Assembly: GCA_937914785.1 (NCBI GenBank)
Contig: CALGIV010000299.1
Span: 1 to 9,204, forward strand
DNA: 9,204 bases
From: an uncultured Eubacteriaceae bacterium
GTDB lineage: Bacteria; Bacillota; Clostridia; Eubacteriales; UBA1433
Direction of reading: 5' to 3'
Part shown: positions 1 to 6,169 of the stretch, one piece after another
Numbering within the stretch: the stretch's first letter is position 1
Layout of the letters: each line of letters begins with the position of its first letter
Translations under genes and position numbers: made by a program
Notes under the pieces: model-generated
What the model was told of the DNA's origin: nothing
Seen by the model: only the letters and a program-made list of their open reading frames with translations
Databases searched by the model: none

Positions 1-96
1 CCCCTGCTTTTTCATCCGCCAGCGGCTTTTTGCCGCGCTTTTCAGCTGATGGAAAAGCGCGAAGAACGCAGAGAATAAACAAACAATAAAAGCCAA
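1..96. repeat. Dispersed hairpin repeat, copy A
   Basis: Positions 1-54 match 9151-9204 with only two differences (positions 21 and 49). Within it, CGCGCTTTTC (34-43) and GAAAAGCGCG (52-61) form a perfect 10-bp stem around an 8-base loop. A smaller GCGGC/GCCGC hairpin with a TTTTT loop lies at 22-36. The right side of the stem plus GAAGAA (52-66) recurs exactly at 1302-1316, and the following A-rich stretch to about 96 is similar there. The loops differ between copies while the stem is kept, as in a structured intergenic repeat family. Family name not recognised. Confidence 0.75.
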
Positions 97-281
97 ACAT
101 TAAACAAGAATACATCATCTTCAATATGACCCCAAACCTCACTTTCAAAACCAAACTACTCACAGTAAACAGACATTCATTCAACGATACAGCAATTGCC
201 ATTCCAAACCATTTCAAAGCCTTACTTCAAAATACCTGCAACCCCTGACGCCAAATAATAAACGCACACCATACAGAACAC
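97..281. other. Gene-free, G-poor intergenic stretch
   Basis: No reading frame with coding character and no RNA-like structure was found here. The + strand is rich in A and C and conspicuously poor in G, unlike the genes on either side. It separates repeat copy A from the promoter of the first gene. Confidence 0.5.
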
Positions 282-310
282 TTGACAAACAAATCACTTT
301 TAGTTATACT
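282..310 (+). promoter_or_regulatory. Sigma-70-type promoter of the two-gene cassette
   Basis: TTGACA (282-287) and TATACT (305-310) are separated by exactly 17 bases. This is a near-consensus housekeeping promoter, with transcription expected to start near 317 and a leader of about 40 bases before the ATG at 358. No other promoter is visible in front of the two genes. Confidence 0.8.
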
Positions 311-317
311 TTTCATA

Positions 318-340
318 TTACTAATTTACTAAATTACTAA
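318..340 (+). repeat. Three TTACTAA repeats at the transcription start
   Basis: TTACTAA occurs at 318-324, 326-332 and 334-340, a strict 8-base period, directly downstream of the -10 box and just before the ribosome binding site (AGGA, 346-349). The placement fits an operator or a leader element, but AT-rich slippage during replication could also create it. Function is inferred from position only. Confidence 0.5.
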
Positions 341-357
341 ATAAAAGGAAGAATAAA

Positions 358-864
358 ATGAAAATACCGACGACATTAAAACATAAACCCGTTATCGTAG
401 CGGAAGACTACGAAAACATCGACGGCCGCAAAGCGTACGACACCGACGCAAAGGGGCTCTCTTTGGGCCTTGCGCAGTGGAACGACCGCGGCAAGGTAGA
501 CATCTCGGCCAAAGTATGGCGCTATACAGGCGAAAAGTGGTCGCGCCAATCCGAGGAGCTGCCAATCCACCGCATTCTGGATTTGGCTATCCTCATCTGC
601 CGCAGCAGCCTTTACTTTCAGGATGCCTACCGTTACGAAAAGTTTTACGACCCCGAGCAACCTGCCATCGACCGCATTGGCCTGCAAGGAGATGCGATGA
701 CAGTTTCAGTTTGTATGGATAATGCGATGATCGACGGCGATATTCGGCTGTTTTTACAGGCGCTTTCTGAAGACGGTGAGATACTGGGCGAACGCTTTGC
801 GACACTCGCACGCCTGCTGTGCGAAATGGGCTATATTTCCCCCGAGGAGCGGCATGATGGATAA
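358..864 (+). CDS. Uncharacterised 168-aa protein, possibly DUF6530 family
   Basis: A soluble protein with no signal peptide or membrane segment. The ATG follows AGGA by 8 bases and lies behind a strong promoter, so the start is well supported. The N-terminal half (about residues 11-60) reads as a conserved-looking block with PVIVAEDYENIDGRKAYDTD followed by GLSLGLAQWNDRGKVDISAK. The middle contains the WSRQSEELPIHR segment and a helical region (DLAILICRSSLYF). The C-terminal part (about 105-160) is acidic and helical. From memory it resembles small Firmicutes proteins grouped as DUF6530, but I could not test this and no function follows from it. No catalytic motif is apparent. Its last codons overlap the start of the GIY-YIG-like gene, so the two are probably translationally coupled and act together. 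Confidence 0.8.
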   Translation: MKIPTTLKHKPVIVAEDYENIDGRKAYDTDAKGLSLGLAQWNDRGKVDISAKVWRYTGEKWSRQSEELPIHRILDLAILICRSSLYFQDAYRYEKFYDPEQPAIDRIGLQGDAMTVSVCMDNAMIDGDIRLFLQALSEDGEILGERFATLARLLCEMGYISPEERHDG

Positions 865-1216
865 GCAACGGCGCAAAGAATTGCAGGAAGAATATAAGAA
901 AATGAAAACCTATCTGGGCGTCATTAAACTGACAAACACGGTTAACAGAATGATTTTTCTCGATGGCTTTTCCAATTTGAAAAACCGTCAGTTTGCCATC
1001 GAACAACAGCTGCGATTGGGCAGTCATCCCAACGCCCGGCTTCAAAAGGACTTTAAAGAATACGGTAAAGAGGCCTTCGCCTACGAAGTGCTGGAAGAAA
1101 TTGCGACCGATAAGGTCAGCGATGTAAAATGGGAAGTTAAACAAATGTTGAAAAAATGGCTGAATACACTTGAGCCTTACGGTGAAAAGGGCTATAATAA
1201 GCCGCCGCGAGATTAG
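857..1216 (+). CDS. Small GIY-YIG nuclease-like protein with degenerate motif
   Basis: A 119-residue protein. I chose ATG 857 over the adjacent ATG 854 because GAGGAG (844-849) then sits 7 bases upstream; an earlier in-frame start at 776 would lie deep inside the preceding gene. After a charged N-terminal helix (residues 1-18), residues 20-45 (YLGVIKLTNTVNRMIFLDG) follow the GIY-YIG pattern, GIYKITN...NGKIYIGS. The following segment (LKNR, LRLGSHPNARLQKDFKEYG, EAFAYEVLEE) matches that fold's later part. The key residues differ: GIY reads GVI and YIG reads FLDG, so nuclease activity is doubtful. Arg44 may correspond to the usual catalytic arginine. The C-terminal KKWLNTLEPYGEKGYNKPP is typical of small members. 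It overlaps the upstream gene by 8 bases, suggesting one transcript and linked function. Confidence 0.75.
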   Translation: MDKQRRKELQEEYKKMKTYLGVIKLTNTVNRMIFLDGFSNLKNRQFAIEQQLRLGSHPNARLQKDFKEYGKEAFAYEVLEEIATDKVSDVKWEVKQMLKKWLNTLEPYGEKGYNKPPRD

Positions 1217-1221
1217 CTTCC

Positions 1222-1244
1222 TTACTTTTCAATAAGAAAAGTAA
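1222..1244 (+). terminator. AT-rich hairpin after the cassette, possible weak terminator
   Basis: TTACTTTTC (1222-1230) and GAAAAGTAA (1236-1244) form a perfect 9-bp stem with loop AATAA, starting 5 bases after the stop codon of the GIY-YIG-like gene. There is no clear T-run after it, so it could be a weak or factor-assisted terminator, or an mRNA 3'-end hairpin. Confidence 0.4.
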
Positions 1245-1284
1245 ATACCTTACCTTGACATATAATTTTCTTTTCTTATATCTT

Positions 1285-1343
1285 GCGCTTTTCCTGCAAG
1301 AGAAAAGCGCGAAGAAAACCAATGAATAATCAAGCAAAAAAGC
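1285..1343. repeat. Dispersed hairpin repeat, copy B (partial)
   Basis: GCGCTTTTC (1285-1293) and GAAAAGCGC (1302-1310) form a perfect 9-bp stem with an 8-base loop. GAAAAGCGCGAAGAA (1302-1316) is identical to 52-66, and the A-rich tail to 1343 aligns loosely with 67-95. The left part of copy A (1-33) is absent here. It lies in the same orientation as copy A, so the two copies bracket the two-gene cassette. Confidence 0.65.
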
Positions 1344-1371
1344 TAGGTATTGAATCGACAATACCTAGCTT
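1336..1371 (-). terminator. Rho-independent terminator of the ychF cluster
   Basis: AAGCTAGGTATTG (1340-1352) and CAATACCTAGCTT (1359-1371) form a perfect 13-bp stem with a 6-base loop. Read leftward, the stem is followed by six T (A-run 1336-1341), the expected layout for a terminator of the leftward transcript. It lies about 50 bases beyond the ychF stop codon. Confidence 0.85.
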
Positions 1372-1423
1372 AAGAATATGACTTCTTTATATACTTTCCA
1401 GTCGAGGAAAAAACGCACTACTA

Positions 1424-2521
1424 TTAAACATTAAACCGAAAATAAACAACATCCCCATCTTTAATGATATACTCCTTGCCCTCAATGCGCGTACAACCCA
1501 TCTCTTTACATTTGTGTTCACTGCCCATCTCAACGAGCTGTTCGTAATCCGTCACCTCTGCACGGATAAACCCGCGCTGAATATCACTATGTATTTTCCC
1601 GGCCGCCAGCGGCGCTTTGGTGCCTTCCTTTACCGTCCAAGCCTTCACTTCATCCGGCCCGACGGTAAAAAACGTCGTCAAATCCAACAACCGATACCCT
1701 GCCGCAATCACGCGATCAAGGCCGGTCGAAGCGTAGCCGAGTTCCTGTAAATACGCTTTCTTTTCCGCTTCATCAAAACCGGAAAGCTCCTGTTCAATCT
1801 TTGCAGACACCTTGATCAGCGGCGCATCCGGGTCATACTCCTTCAAATAAGCTTTAAGCTTTGCGCATAAAGCACTATCATCGTCTTCCGTCTCATCTTC
1901 CGACACGTTTGCAATATACATAAACGGCTTCATCGTAATCAGTTCCAAGCTCTCTGCCTCTATCTGCTCCTCTTCGCTCATTTCACATTTGATGGCCAGC
2001 TTTCCGCTCAACAGGGTCTCTTTGATGCGCTCCAGCAGCGCCAGATGCTCCCGCTGCCCGCGCTCCTGCGCTTTTACACCCTTCTGTGTTTTTACAATAC
2101 GGCGCTCCAGCATCTCCAAATCGGATAAGATCAACTCATAATGAATAATCTCAATATCTTCAACAGGGTCGATTTTCGCGCTGACATGCACGATATTATC
2201 ATCCTCATAACAACGGATTACGTGTGCACAGGCATTCATTTGCCGAATATGAGATAAAAACTGATTACCCAGCCCTTCCCCCTTACTGGCCCCTTTTACA
2301 AGGCCGGCAATATCGACAAAATTCACCGTCGTATACGTCGTCTTTTTCGGCTGATACATCTCACTGAGCTTGTCAACGCGCTCATCCGGCACCTGAACAA
2401 CTCCCAAATTTGGCTCAATCGTACAAAACGGAAAATTCTCCGCCGGCGCACTTGATTTTGTCAGCGCATTAAACAATGTCGATTTGCCGGCGTTCGGCAG
2501 CCCTATAATTCCTATTTTCAT
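1424..2521 (-). CDS. ychF: Ribosome-binding ATPase YchF (Obg-like ATPase, Ola1 family)
   Basis: 365 residues, the usual length for the family. The P-loop is GLPNAGKST (7-15) and the switch/G3 region is DIAGLVKGASKGEGLG (70-85). His91 in FLSHIRQ is the family's catalytic-loop histidine. The usual NKxD guanine-specificity motif is replaced by NVSEDE (205-210), which in this family goes with preference for ATP over GTP. A coiled-coil helical insert spans about 130-200, and the C-terminal TGS domain about 281-363. Known members bind the ribosome and 50S subunit and affect translation and stress responses; the exact role remains debated. AAGGAG lies 5 bases before the ATG. The gene starts 18 bases after the stop of the penicillin-binding protein gene, so it is probably co-transcribed with it and is last in the leftward cluster. 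Confidence 0.97.
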   Translation of the reverse strand: MKIGIIGLPNAGKSTLFNALTKSSAPAENFPFCTIEPNLGVVQVPDERVDKLSEMYQPKKTTYTTVNFVDIAGLVKGASKGEGLGNQFLSHIRQMNACAHVIRCYEDDNIVHVSAKIDPVEDIEIIHYELILSDLEMLERRIVKTQKGVKAQERGQREHLALLERIKETLLSGKLAIKCEMSEEEQIEAESLELITMKPFMYIANVSEDETEDDDSALCAKLKAYLKEYDPDAPLIKVSAKIEQELSGFDEAEKKAYLQELGYASTGLDRVIAAGYRLLDLTTFFTVGPDEVKAWTVKEGTKAPLAAGKIHSDIQRGFIRAEVTDYEQLVEMGSEHKCKEMGCTRIEGKEYIIKDGDVVYFRFNV

Positions 2522-2539
2522 AAGTTCTCCTTCAGTCGT

Positions 2540-4777
2540 TTAGTCTCTGTCGAACCAATGCCAGCCGTCATTCTGCCACGAACCGGGATTGAACCAATCG
2601 TTTTCCCGTTGCCCGTTCGGCTCTTCATCGCTGAAAATATCGTTCAAATAGTGTAGCTTCGTACAAAGTTCCTGCGGCATATGCCGCTTTAAAAAGTAGA
2701 CTTCCTGCCGGTATTTTTCCGGACACTTTCCTTCGACGAACAGCTTGCCGGATGAAGAGTCCAGCACAACCTCTTCAACCATAATGTCCTGATAGATATA
2801 TACATCCTGCTCCGGCACGGTAATGGTTTCAATCTCATCTTCTGCAAAATACACACGGCCTTCCTCGACCAGCGCTTCCTTGCCAACAAGAATCTGCGTC
2901 ATGCTTTTGGCCGGCGAGATATATGTGTCATCAATATCCAATATATCGTTATTGACACAGTTGCGCATATAGCGCCCGAAAATTGCAGCGCAATACGAGC
3001 TGGAACCGCCAATGGGATGCGTATCCAAATTGCCGAGCCAAATTGCCGTCGACAAGTTTGCGCTGAAACCTGCAAACCACAAGTCTTTTTCATCATTCGT
3101 CGTCCCGGTCTTGCCGCCGGTACGATAGCCGGACACATAAGCCGGACCGCCCGTACCGTACGAGACGACGTCGCGCAGCATACCGTTCATCGTATTTGCC
3201 GTGTTTTCGCTTAAAATGCGCTCAGACTCGCGCTCAGTTTCACTGATATTAAACCACTCCACACCATTCTTATCGACAATACGCACGATAGCGTACTGAT
3301 CCACAAGATAACCGCCATTCTCAAAGGCCGCAAATGCGGCGCTCATCTCGACGGGTTTAAGCCCGTAGGTCATCCCGCCCGTCGCCGTCGCGATCGTATA
3401 ATCCGTCTCCTCAACCGTCGTAAAACCAAATTTTTTAACCGCGTCGACGGAATTTTGAACACCGTATAAATCATTAAAAATTTTAACAGACGGAATATTG
3501 CGCGAGGTGATCAGCGCATTGCGCACCGTCATATAGCCGCTGTAGCCGCCGCCGTAATTCTCCGGTACATAATCCCCCCATCGCGTCTTTGTGTCGTTGA
3601 TCAGCGTACGGCTCGTAACGGCGCCGTCTTCTATCGCCATTGCATAATAATACGGCTTGATGGAAGAGCCCGGCTGACGCGGTGAATTGGCCATATCAAT
3701 CTGCGTATTGCCGCCATAATAAGCGCGAATCGCGCCTGTCGTACAGTCGGTGCTGACAAGAGCTCCCGTCGCATCACGGCTGTCCAATCCGTAATAATCG
3801 ATAATCGACTCAATCGCCTCTACGGCGTATTCCTGTGCACCGCAGTTCAGAGTCGTATTCAGCGTCACGCCTTCATAGACGATCATCCTGCGCGCCATAT
3901 CTTCTGCCGCCGTCTCGGAGATATTGTATTCCGCCATCAAAAGCGGAATCATAATTTCATAATATTCCTCAATGACATAACCTACAAAGGCGCTGCAATT
4001 CGGCCGGACGACGCCTTGAAATCCTTTCACGCCCTCAGCGGATAAAGTAATAGGCGTCTGCCTGATTTCTTCCGCCTCTTCCTCACTGATATATTCGGCC
4101 TCAACCATAACATTAATAACGATGTGCTGGCGCGCAACCGCTGCATCGTAGTTTTCAAACGGATCATATGCACTCGGCGCCTGAAACAGCCCTGCAATGA
4201 GCGTACATTCCGCCAGGTTCAACTCAGAGACGTCTTTGGCGAAATACGTCCTGCTGGCTTCCTGCACACCGTATGCGCCGGCCCCTAAATACATATGGTT
4301 GATATAGATTTCCATAATCTCATCTTTTGTAAATGCATCTTCCATCTTCATCGCCAGAATGGCCTCATTGATCTTGCGCATATACGTTTTTTCGTCTGTC
4401 AAAAACAAATGCTTGACCACTTGCTGCGTAATCGTGCTGCCGCCTTCGCCATACATATCGCCCGAAGAAAAATTCTTAAAAAAGGCGCGAACGATCCCTT
4501 TGATACTAACGCCGCCGTGCTCGAAAAACGCGCGGTCTTCTACGGATACAATCGCGTTGATCAAGTCCTGCGGCACATCCTCAATTGAAACAAACGTCCT
4601 GTTCTCGTCATAAATTTCCGCGATGATTTCGTCATCGCCGGAATAAATCACCGTTTTACCCTGCGGGTCGTATTCATACGTCGAAATATCGATCTCAAAT
4701 GCCGTACACCCACTGAGAAGCGCCGCCAACATCACTGCGATCAACAATAGTGCAATACTCTTTTTTCGTTTCATCAT
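2540..4777 (-). CDS. Class A penicillin-binding protein with lipoprotein-type signal
   Basis: 745 residues; a bifunctional peptidoglycan glycosyltransferase/transpeptidase acting outside the cytoplasmic membrane on lipid II and nascent glycan strands. The GT51 domain (about 65-240) shows SVEDRAFFEHGGV (catalytic Glu80), GGSTITQQ (112-119) and EIMEIYINHMYLGAGAYGV (153-171). The transpeptidase domain (about 335-610) shows SSIK (371-374, nucleophile Ser371), SRN (425-427) and KTGT (556-559). All catalytic residues are present. The N-terminus is unusual: a charged MMKRKK, a hydrophobic stretch and the lipobox LSGC with Cys24, so it should be lipid-anchored and not held by an uncleaved membrane helix. 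The C-terminal tail (about 712-745) is acidic and rich in Trp and Asn. AAGGGA lies 7 bases before the first ATG. The gene begins 33 bases after the pseudouridine synthase gene. Confidence 0.95.
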   Translation of the reverse strand: MMKRKKSIALLLIAVMLAALLSGCTAFEIDISTYEYDPQGKTVIYSGDDEIIAEIYDENRTFVSIEDVPQDLINAIVSVEDRAFFEHGGVSIKGIVRAFFKNFSSGDMYGEGGSTITQQVVKHLFLTDEKTYMRKINEAILAMKMEDAFTKDEIMEIYINHMYLGAGAYGVQEASRTYFAKDVSELNLAECTLIAGLFQAPSAYDPFENYDAAVARQHIVINVMVEAEYISEEEAEEIRQTPITLSAEGVKGFQGVVRPNCSAFVGYVIEEYYEIMIPLLMAEYNISETAAEDMARRMIVYEGVTLNTTLNCGAQEYAVEAIESIIDYYGLDSRDATGALVSTDCTTGAIRAYYGGNTQIDMANSPRQPGSSIKPYYYAMAIEDGAVTSRTLINDTKTRWGDYVPENYGGGYSGYMTVRNALITSRNIPSVKIFNDLYGVQNSVDAVKKFGFTTVEETDYTIATATGGMTYGLKPVEMSAAFAAFENGGYLVDQYAIVRIVDKNGVEWFNISETERESERILSENTANTMNGMLRDVVSYGTGGPAYVSGYRTGGKTGTTNDEKDLWFAGFSANLSTAIWLGNLDTHPIGGSSSYCAAIFGRYMRNCVNNDILDIDDTYISPAKSMTQILVGKEALVEEGRVYFAEDEIETITVPEQDVYIYQDIMVEEVVLDSSSGKLFVEGKCPEKYRQEVYFLKRHMPQELCTKLHYLNDIFSDEEPNGQRENDWFNPGSWQNDGWHWFDRD

Positions 4778-4810
4778 TCTTAATTCCCTTATCTCAATAC
4801 CGGCTGCGTC

Positions 4811-5713
4811 CTACGACAGCTCCGGCGTCAATAGCTTAAAATCCTTTGGCAGCGGCGCGATGTATAAGCGCTCCGCTTTATCGCGCGGATGGTCAAAACG
4901 AATGCTGTGTGCGTGCAACGCCTGCCTGCCGATCAACACGCTCTCATCATCGTACAGGCTGTCGCCCAAGATCGGATGACCGATGTGAGCCATATGCACG
5001 CGTATTTGATGTGTTCTGCCGGTCAGCAGTTTGATTTTCAATAAGGCATACGCGTCGTATTGCCTGACCACCTCGTATTGTGTGATACATGTCTTGCCAT
5101 TCTGCGAAACAGCGCGCTCAATCATACTGCCTTCCAGGCGCGCGACCGGCGCATCAATAATACCGTTTAACTCTTTTAAGCGGCCTTTCACCAATGCATA
5201 ATAAAACTTTTCTACCTCACCATATTTCATCTGGCTCTGAATGATATGATGAGCATATTTATTCTTGGCAATGACAAGGACGCCTGACGTATTCATATCC
5301 AGCCGATTGACAAAGCGCGCTTTCCCCATCTCGCCGCGCGCCTGCCACATCGCATAAATACCGTTGGCCAACGTGTCCTGTTGATGGCTTTTCGTCGGAT
5401 GAACGACGAGAAAAGGCGGCTTGTTGACGATTAAAACATCATCATCCTCACTGATAATATCAAAATCGCAGGCTGCAGGCGCTGCATCATATTCTTCATC
5501 GCCAAAGTGGAGGATGACTTTATCCCCTTCTTCCAATGGCTGTATAAATTTTACCGCTTCATCGTTTATGTATGCCGCACCCTGCTGTTTGATCCGCGAT
5601 ATCAGCCTGGAAGAATACCTGTGTTCCGTCTTTAAATACTCATCCAGCCGCTTGCCGGCATCGTCCGGGCCGGTTAAATAAACATAAGTTTGTCTATCTG
5701 AAGTTTTTCTCAT
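4811..5713 (-). CDS. RluD-family 23S rRNA pseudouridine synthase
   Basis: 300 residues starting at ATG 5713. A GTG two codons upstream (5719) is also possible, but AGG at 5719-5721 then overlaps the start, whereas it lies 5 bases before the ATG. The N-terminal S4 RNA-binding domain spans about 20-70 (GKRLDEYLK...SRLISRIKQQGAAYINDE). The catalytic domain contains IVNKPPFLVVHP, then NRLDMNTSGVLVIAKN with catalytic Asp139 of the RLD motif, and later LLTGRTHQIRVHMAHIGHPILGD. The family's common HRLD is NRLD here, a substitution that does not touch the catalytic Asp. Members convert uridine to pseudouridine in rRNA. Which positions this one modifies (RluD-, RluC- or RluA-like) cannot be told from sequence alone, so no symbol is given. 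It is first in the leftward cluster, about 100 bases beyond the 6S RNA gene. Confidence 0.93.
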   Translation of the reverse strand: MRKTSDRQTYVYLTGPDDAGKRLDEYLKTEHRYSSRLISRIKQQGAAYINDEAVKFIQPLEEGDKVILHFGDEEYDAAPAACDFDIISEDDDVLIVNKPPFLVVHPTKSHQQDTLANGIYAMWQARGEMGKARFVNRLDMNTSGVLVIAKNKYAHHIIQSQMKYGEVEKFYYALVKGRLKELNGIIDAPVARLEGSMIERAVSQNGKTCITQYEVVRQYDAYALLKIKLLTGRTHQIRVHMAHIGHPILGDSLYDDESVLIGRQALHAHSIRFDHPRDKAERLYIAPLPKDFKLLTPELS

Positions 5714-5754
5714 GGACACCTAAAACAAAAAAAGGCATAAAATCTTGTTTTGCG

Positions 5755-5781
5755 AATTAACAACGCTTTTCTACGTTAATT
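5755..5781. repeat. Inverted repeat in the pseudouridine synthase leader
   Basis: AATTAAC (5755-5761) and GTTAATT (5775-5781) form a perfect 7-bp inverted repeat around 13 bases, between the 6S RNA 3' end and the pseudouridine synthase start. It could be an operator or a leader hairpin. No convincing promoter was found in this 100-base gap, so the cluster may have a weak promoter here or receive read-through from the 6S promoter. Confidence 0.3.
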
Positions 5782-5815
5782 ATCTCTAAAACACCGAACT
5801 TTATACCAGAATAAC

Positions 5816-6005
5816 AAAAATTCCCGATAATGCAGCCCTATTATTTGATCCCTAGCGTAAAGCCAGGTGGGTTACCTGCCTGCTGCTTCTGCCTTCCACT
5901 TATAGAGGCCTGACATCCGCAACCGAACCCGATATCCCTTAAAGATAGTGTAGGTTCAAATAAACTAGAGCTGCATAAAGCTCGGGCCGAAAGCTTTCGC
6001 TTTCT
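5816..6005 (-). ncRNA. ssrS: 6S RNA (RNA polymerase regulator), about 190 nt
   Basis: The RNA folds into a rod. CCCGA pairs with UCGGG (5982-5986 with 5823-5827). AUGCAGCUCU pairs with AGGGCUGCAU (5967-5976 with 5830-5839, one G-U). UUAUUUGA pairs with UCAAAUAA (5956-5963 with 5841-5848). CCUA pairs with UAGG (5951-5954 with 5851-5854). Beyond an open central region, GGGUU/AACCC (5926-5930 with 5869-5873) begins an apical arm with further short helices. The open region's 3' side can form CCUGGC/GCUAGG (5851-5867), matching the CCCACCU...AGGG...UCAAA style of known 6S 3' halves. The G-U pair and a minus-strand TATAAT promoter favour this strand. A T-run (5816-5820) follows the closing stem. 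6S RNA binds the sigma-70 holoenzyme by mimicking an open promoter. Identified by structure and resemblance, not by a covariance model. Confidence 0.78.
5989..6004 (-). other. GNRA-capped hairpin at the 5' end of the 6S RNA
   Basis: In the transcript, GAAAGC and GCUUUC enclose the tetraloop GAAA, a perfect 6-bp hairpin starting within one or two bases of the predicted transcription start. It may protect the 5' end or replace the outer closing stem seen in other 6S RNAs. It is palindrome-like and could form on either strand. Confidence 0.5.
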
Positions 6006-6011
6006 ATTACT

Positions 6012-6039
6012 ATTATACCTTGTTTTTTGATTCAAACAA
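6012..6039 (-). promoter_or_regulatory. Promoter of the 6S RNA
   Basis: Read on the minus strand, TTGTTT (6034-6039) and TATAAT (6012-6017) are separated by 16 bases, with the start expected near 6004-6006. The perfect -10 box is the main evidence; the -35 is moderate. It is back-to-back with the argG promoter, and the two -35 boxes lie about 40 bases apart in AT-rich DNA. Confidence 0.7.
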
Positions 6040-6079
6040 GAGGAAAATTTTATATTTTTAAGTTTTTTCAATTTAAGTG

Positions 6080-6108
6080 TTGCTTTTTTTCAAAAGACGT
6101 AGTATATT
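6080..6108 (+). promoter_or_regulatory. Promoter of the argGH operon
   Basis: TTGCTT (6080-6085) and TATATT (6103-6108) are separated by 17 bases, with the start expected near 6115 and a leader of about 55 bases. T-rich DNA upstream could act as an UP element. Confidence 0.55.
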
Positions 6109-6113
6109 TATGC

Positions 6114-6133
6114 GTATAAAAGAATAATTATAC
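6114..6133 (+). promoter_or_regulatory. Candidate arginine-repressor operator (ARG box)
   Basis: GTATAA (6114-6119) and TTATAC (6128-6133) form a 6-bp inverted repeat around 8 A/T-rich bases, total 20 bp, overlapping the expected argG transcription start. Size, AT-rich centre and position suit an ArgR/AhrC site that would repress argGH when arginine is plentiful. No arginine repressor gene is in the window, so this rests on position and symmetry. Confidence 0.4.
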
Positions 6134-6169
6134 TTTATTGACGCGTACTGCACAAAAGGAGGTACAAAA

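Noticed and set aside
776..856. Start of the GIY-YIG-like gene at 776
   Set aside because: It would overlap the preceding gene by almost 90 bases and lacks a ribosome binding site; ATG 857 has GAGGAG at ideal spacing.
1137..1361. 74-residue minus-strand open frame after the cassette
   Set aside because: It covers the intergenic hairpins and repeat copy B and the end of the GIY-YIG-like gene; no ribosome binding site or family resemblance.
5880..5920. Signal recognition particle RNA (minus strand reads GUCAGG...GGAAGGCAGAAGCAGCA)
   Set aside because: The resemblance to the SRP core is partial: the GGAA tetraloop geometry and the exact AGCAGC internal loop are not formed, while the closing rod and central bubble fit 6S RNA better.
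5841..6071. A 76-residue minus-strand open frame overlapping the 6S RNA region
   Set aside because: No start signal, low-complexity Lys/Asn/Cys composition, and the region is better explained by long-range RNA pairing.
5820..6169. T-box or other riboswitch in front of argG
   Set aside because: No T-box GGGTGGNACCGCG element or other aptamer core I know reads on the + strand; the structure lies upstream of the argG promoter and its own promoter points leftward.
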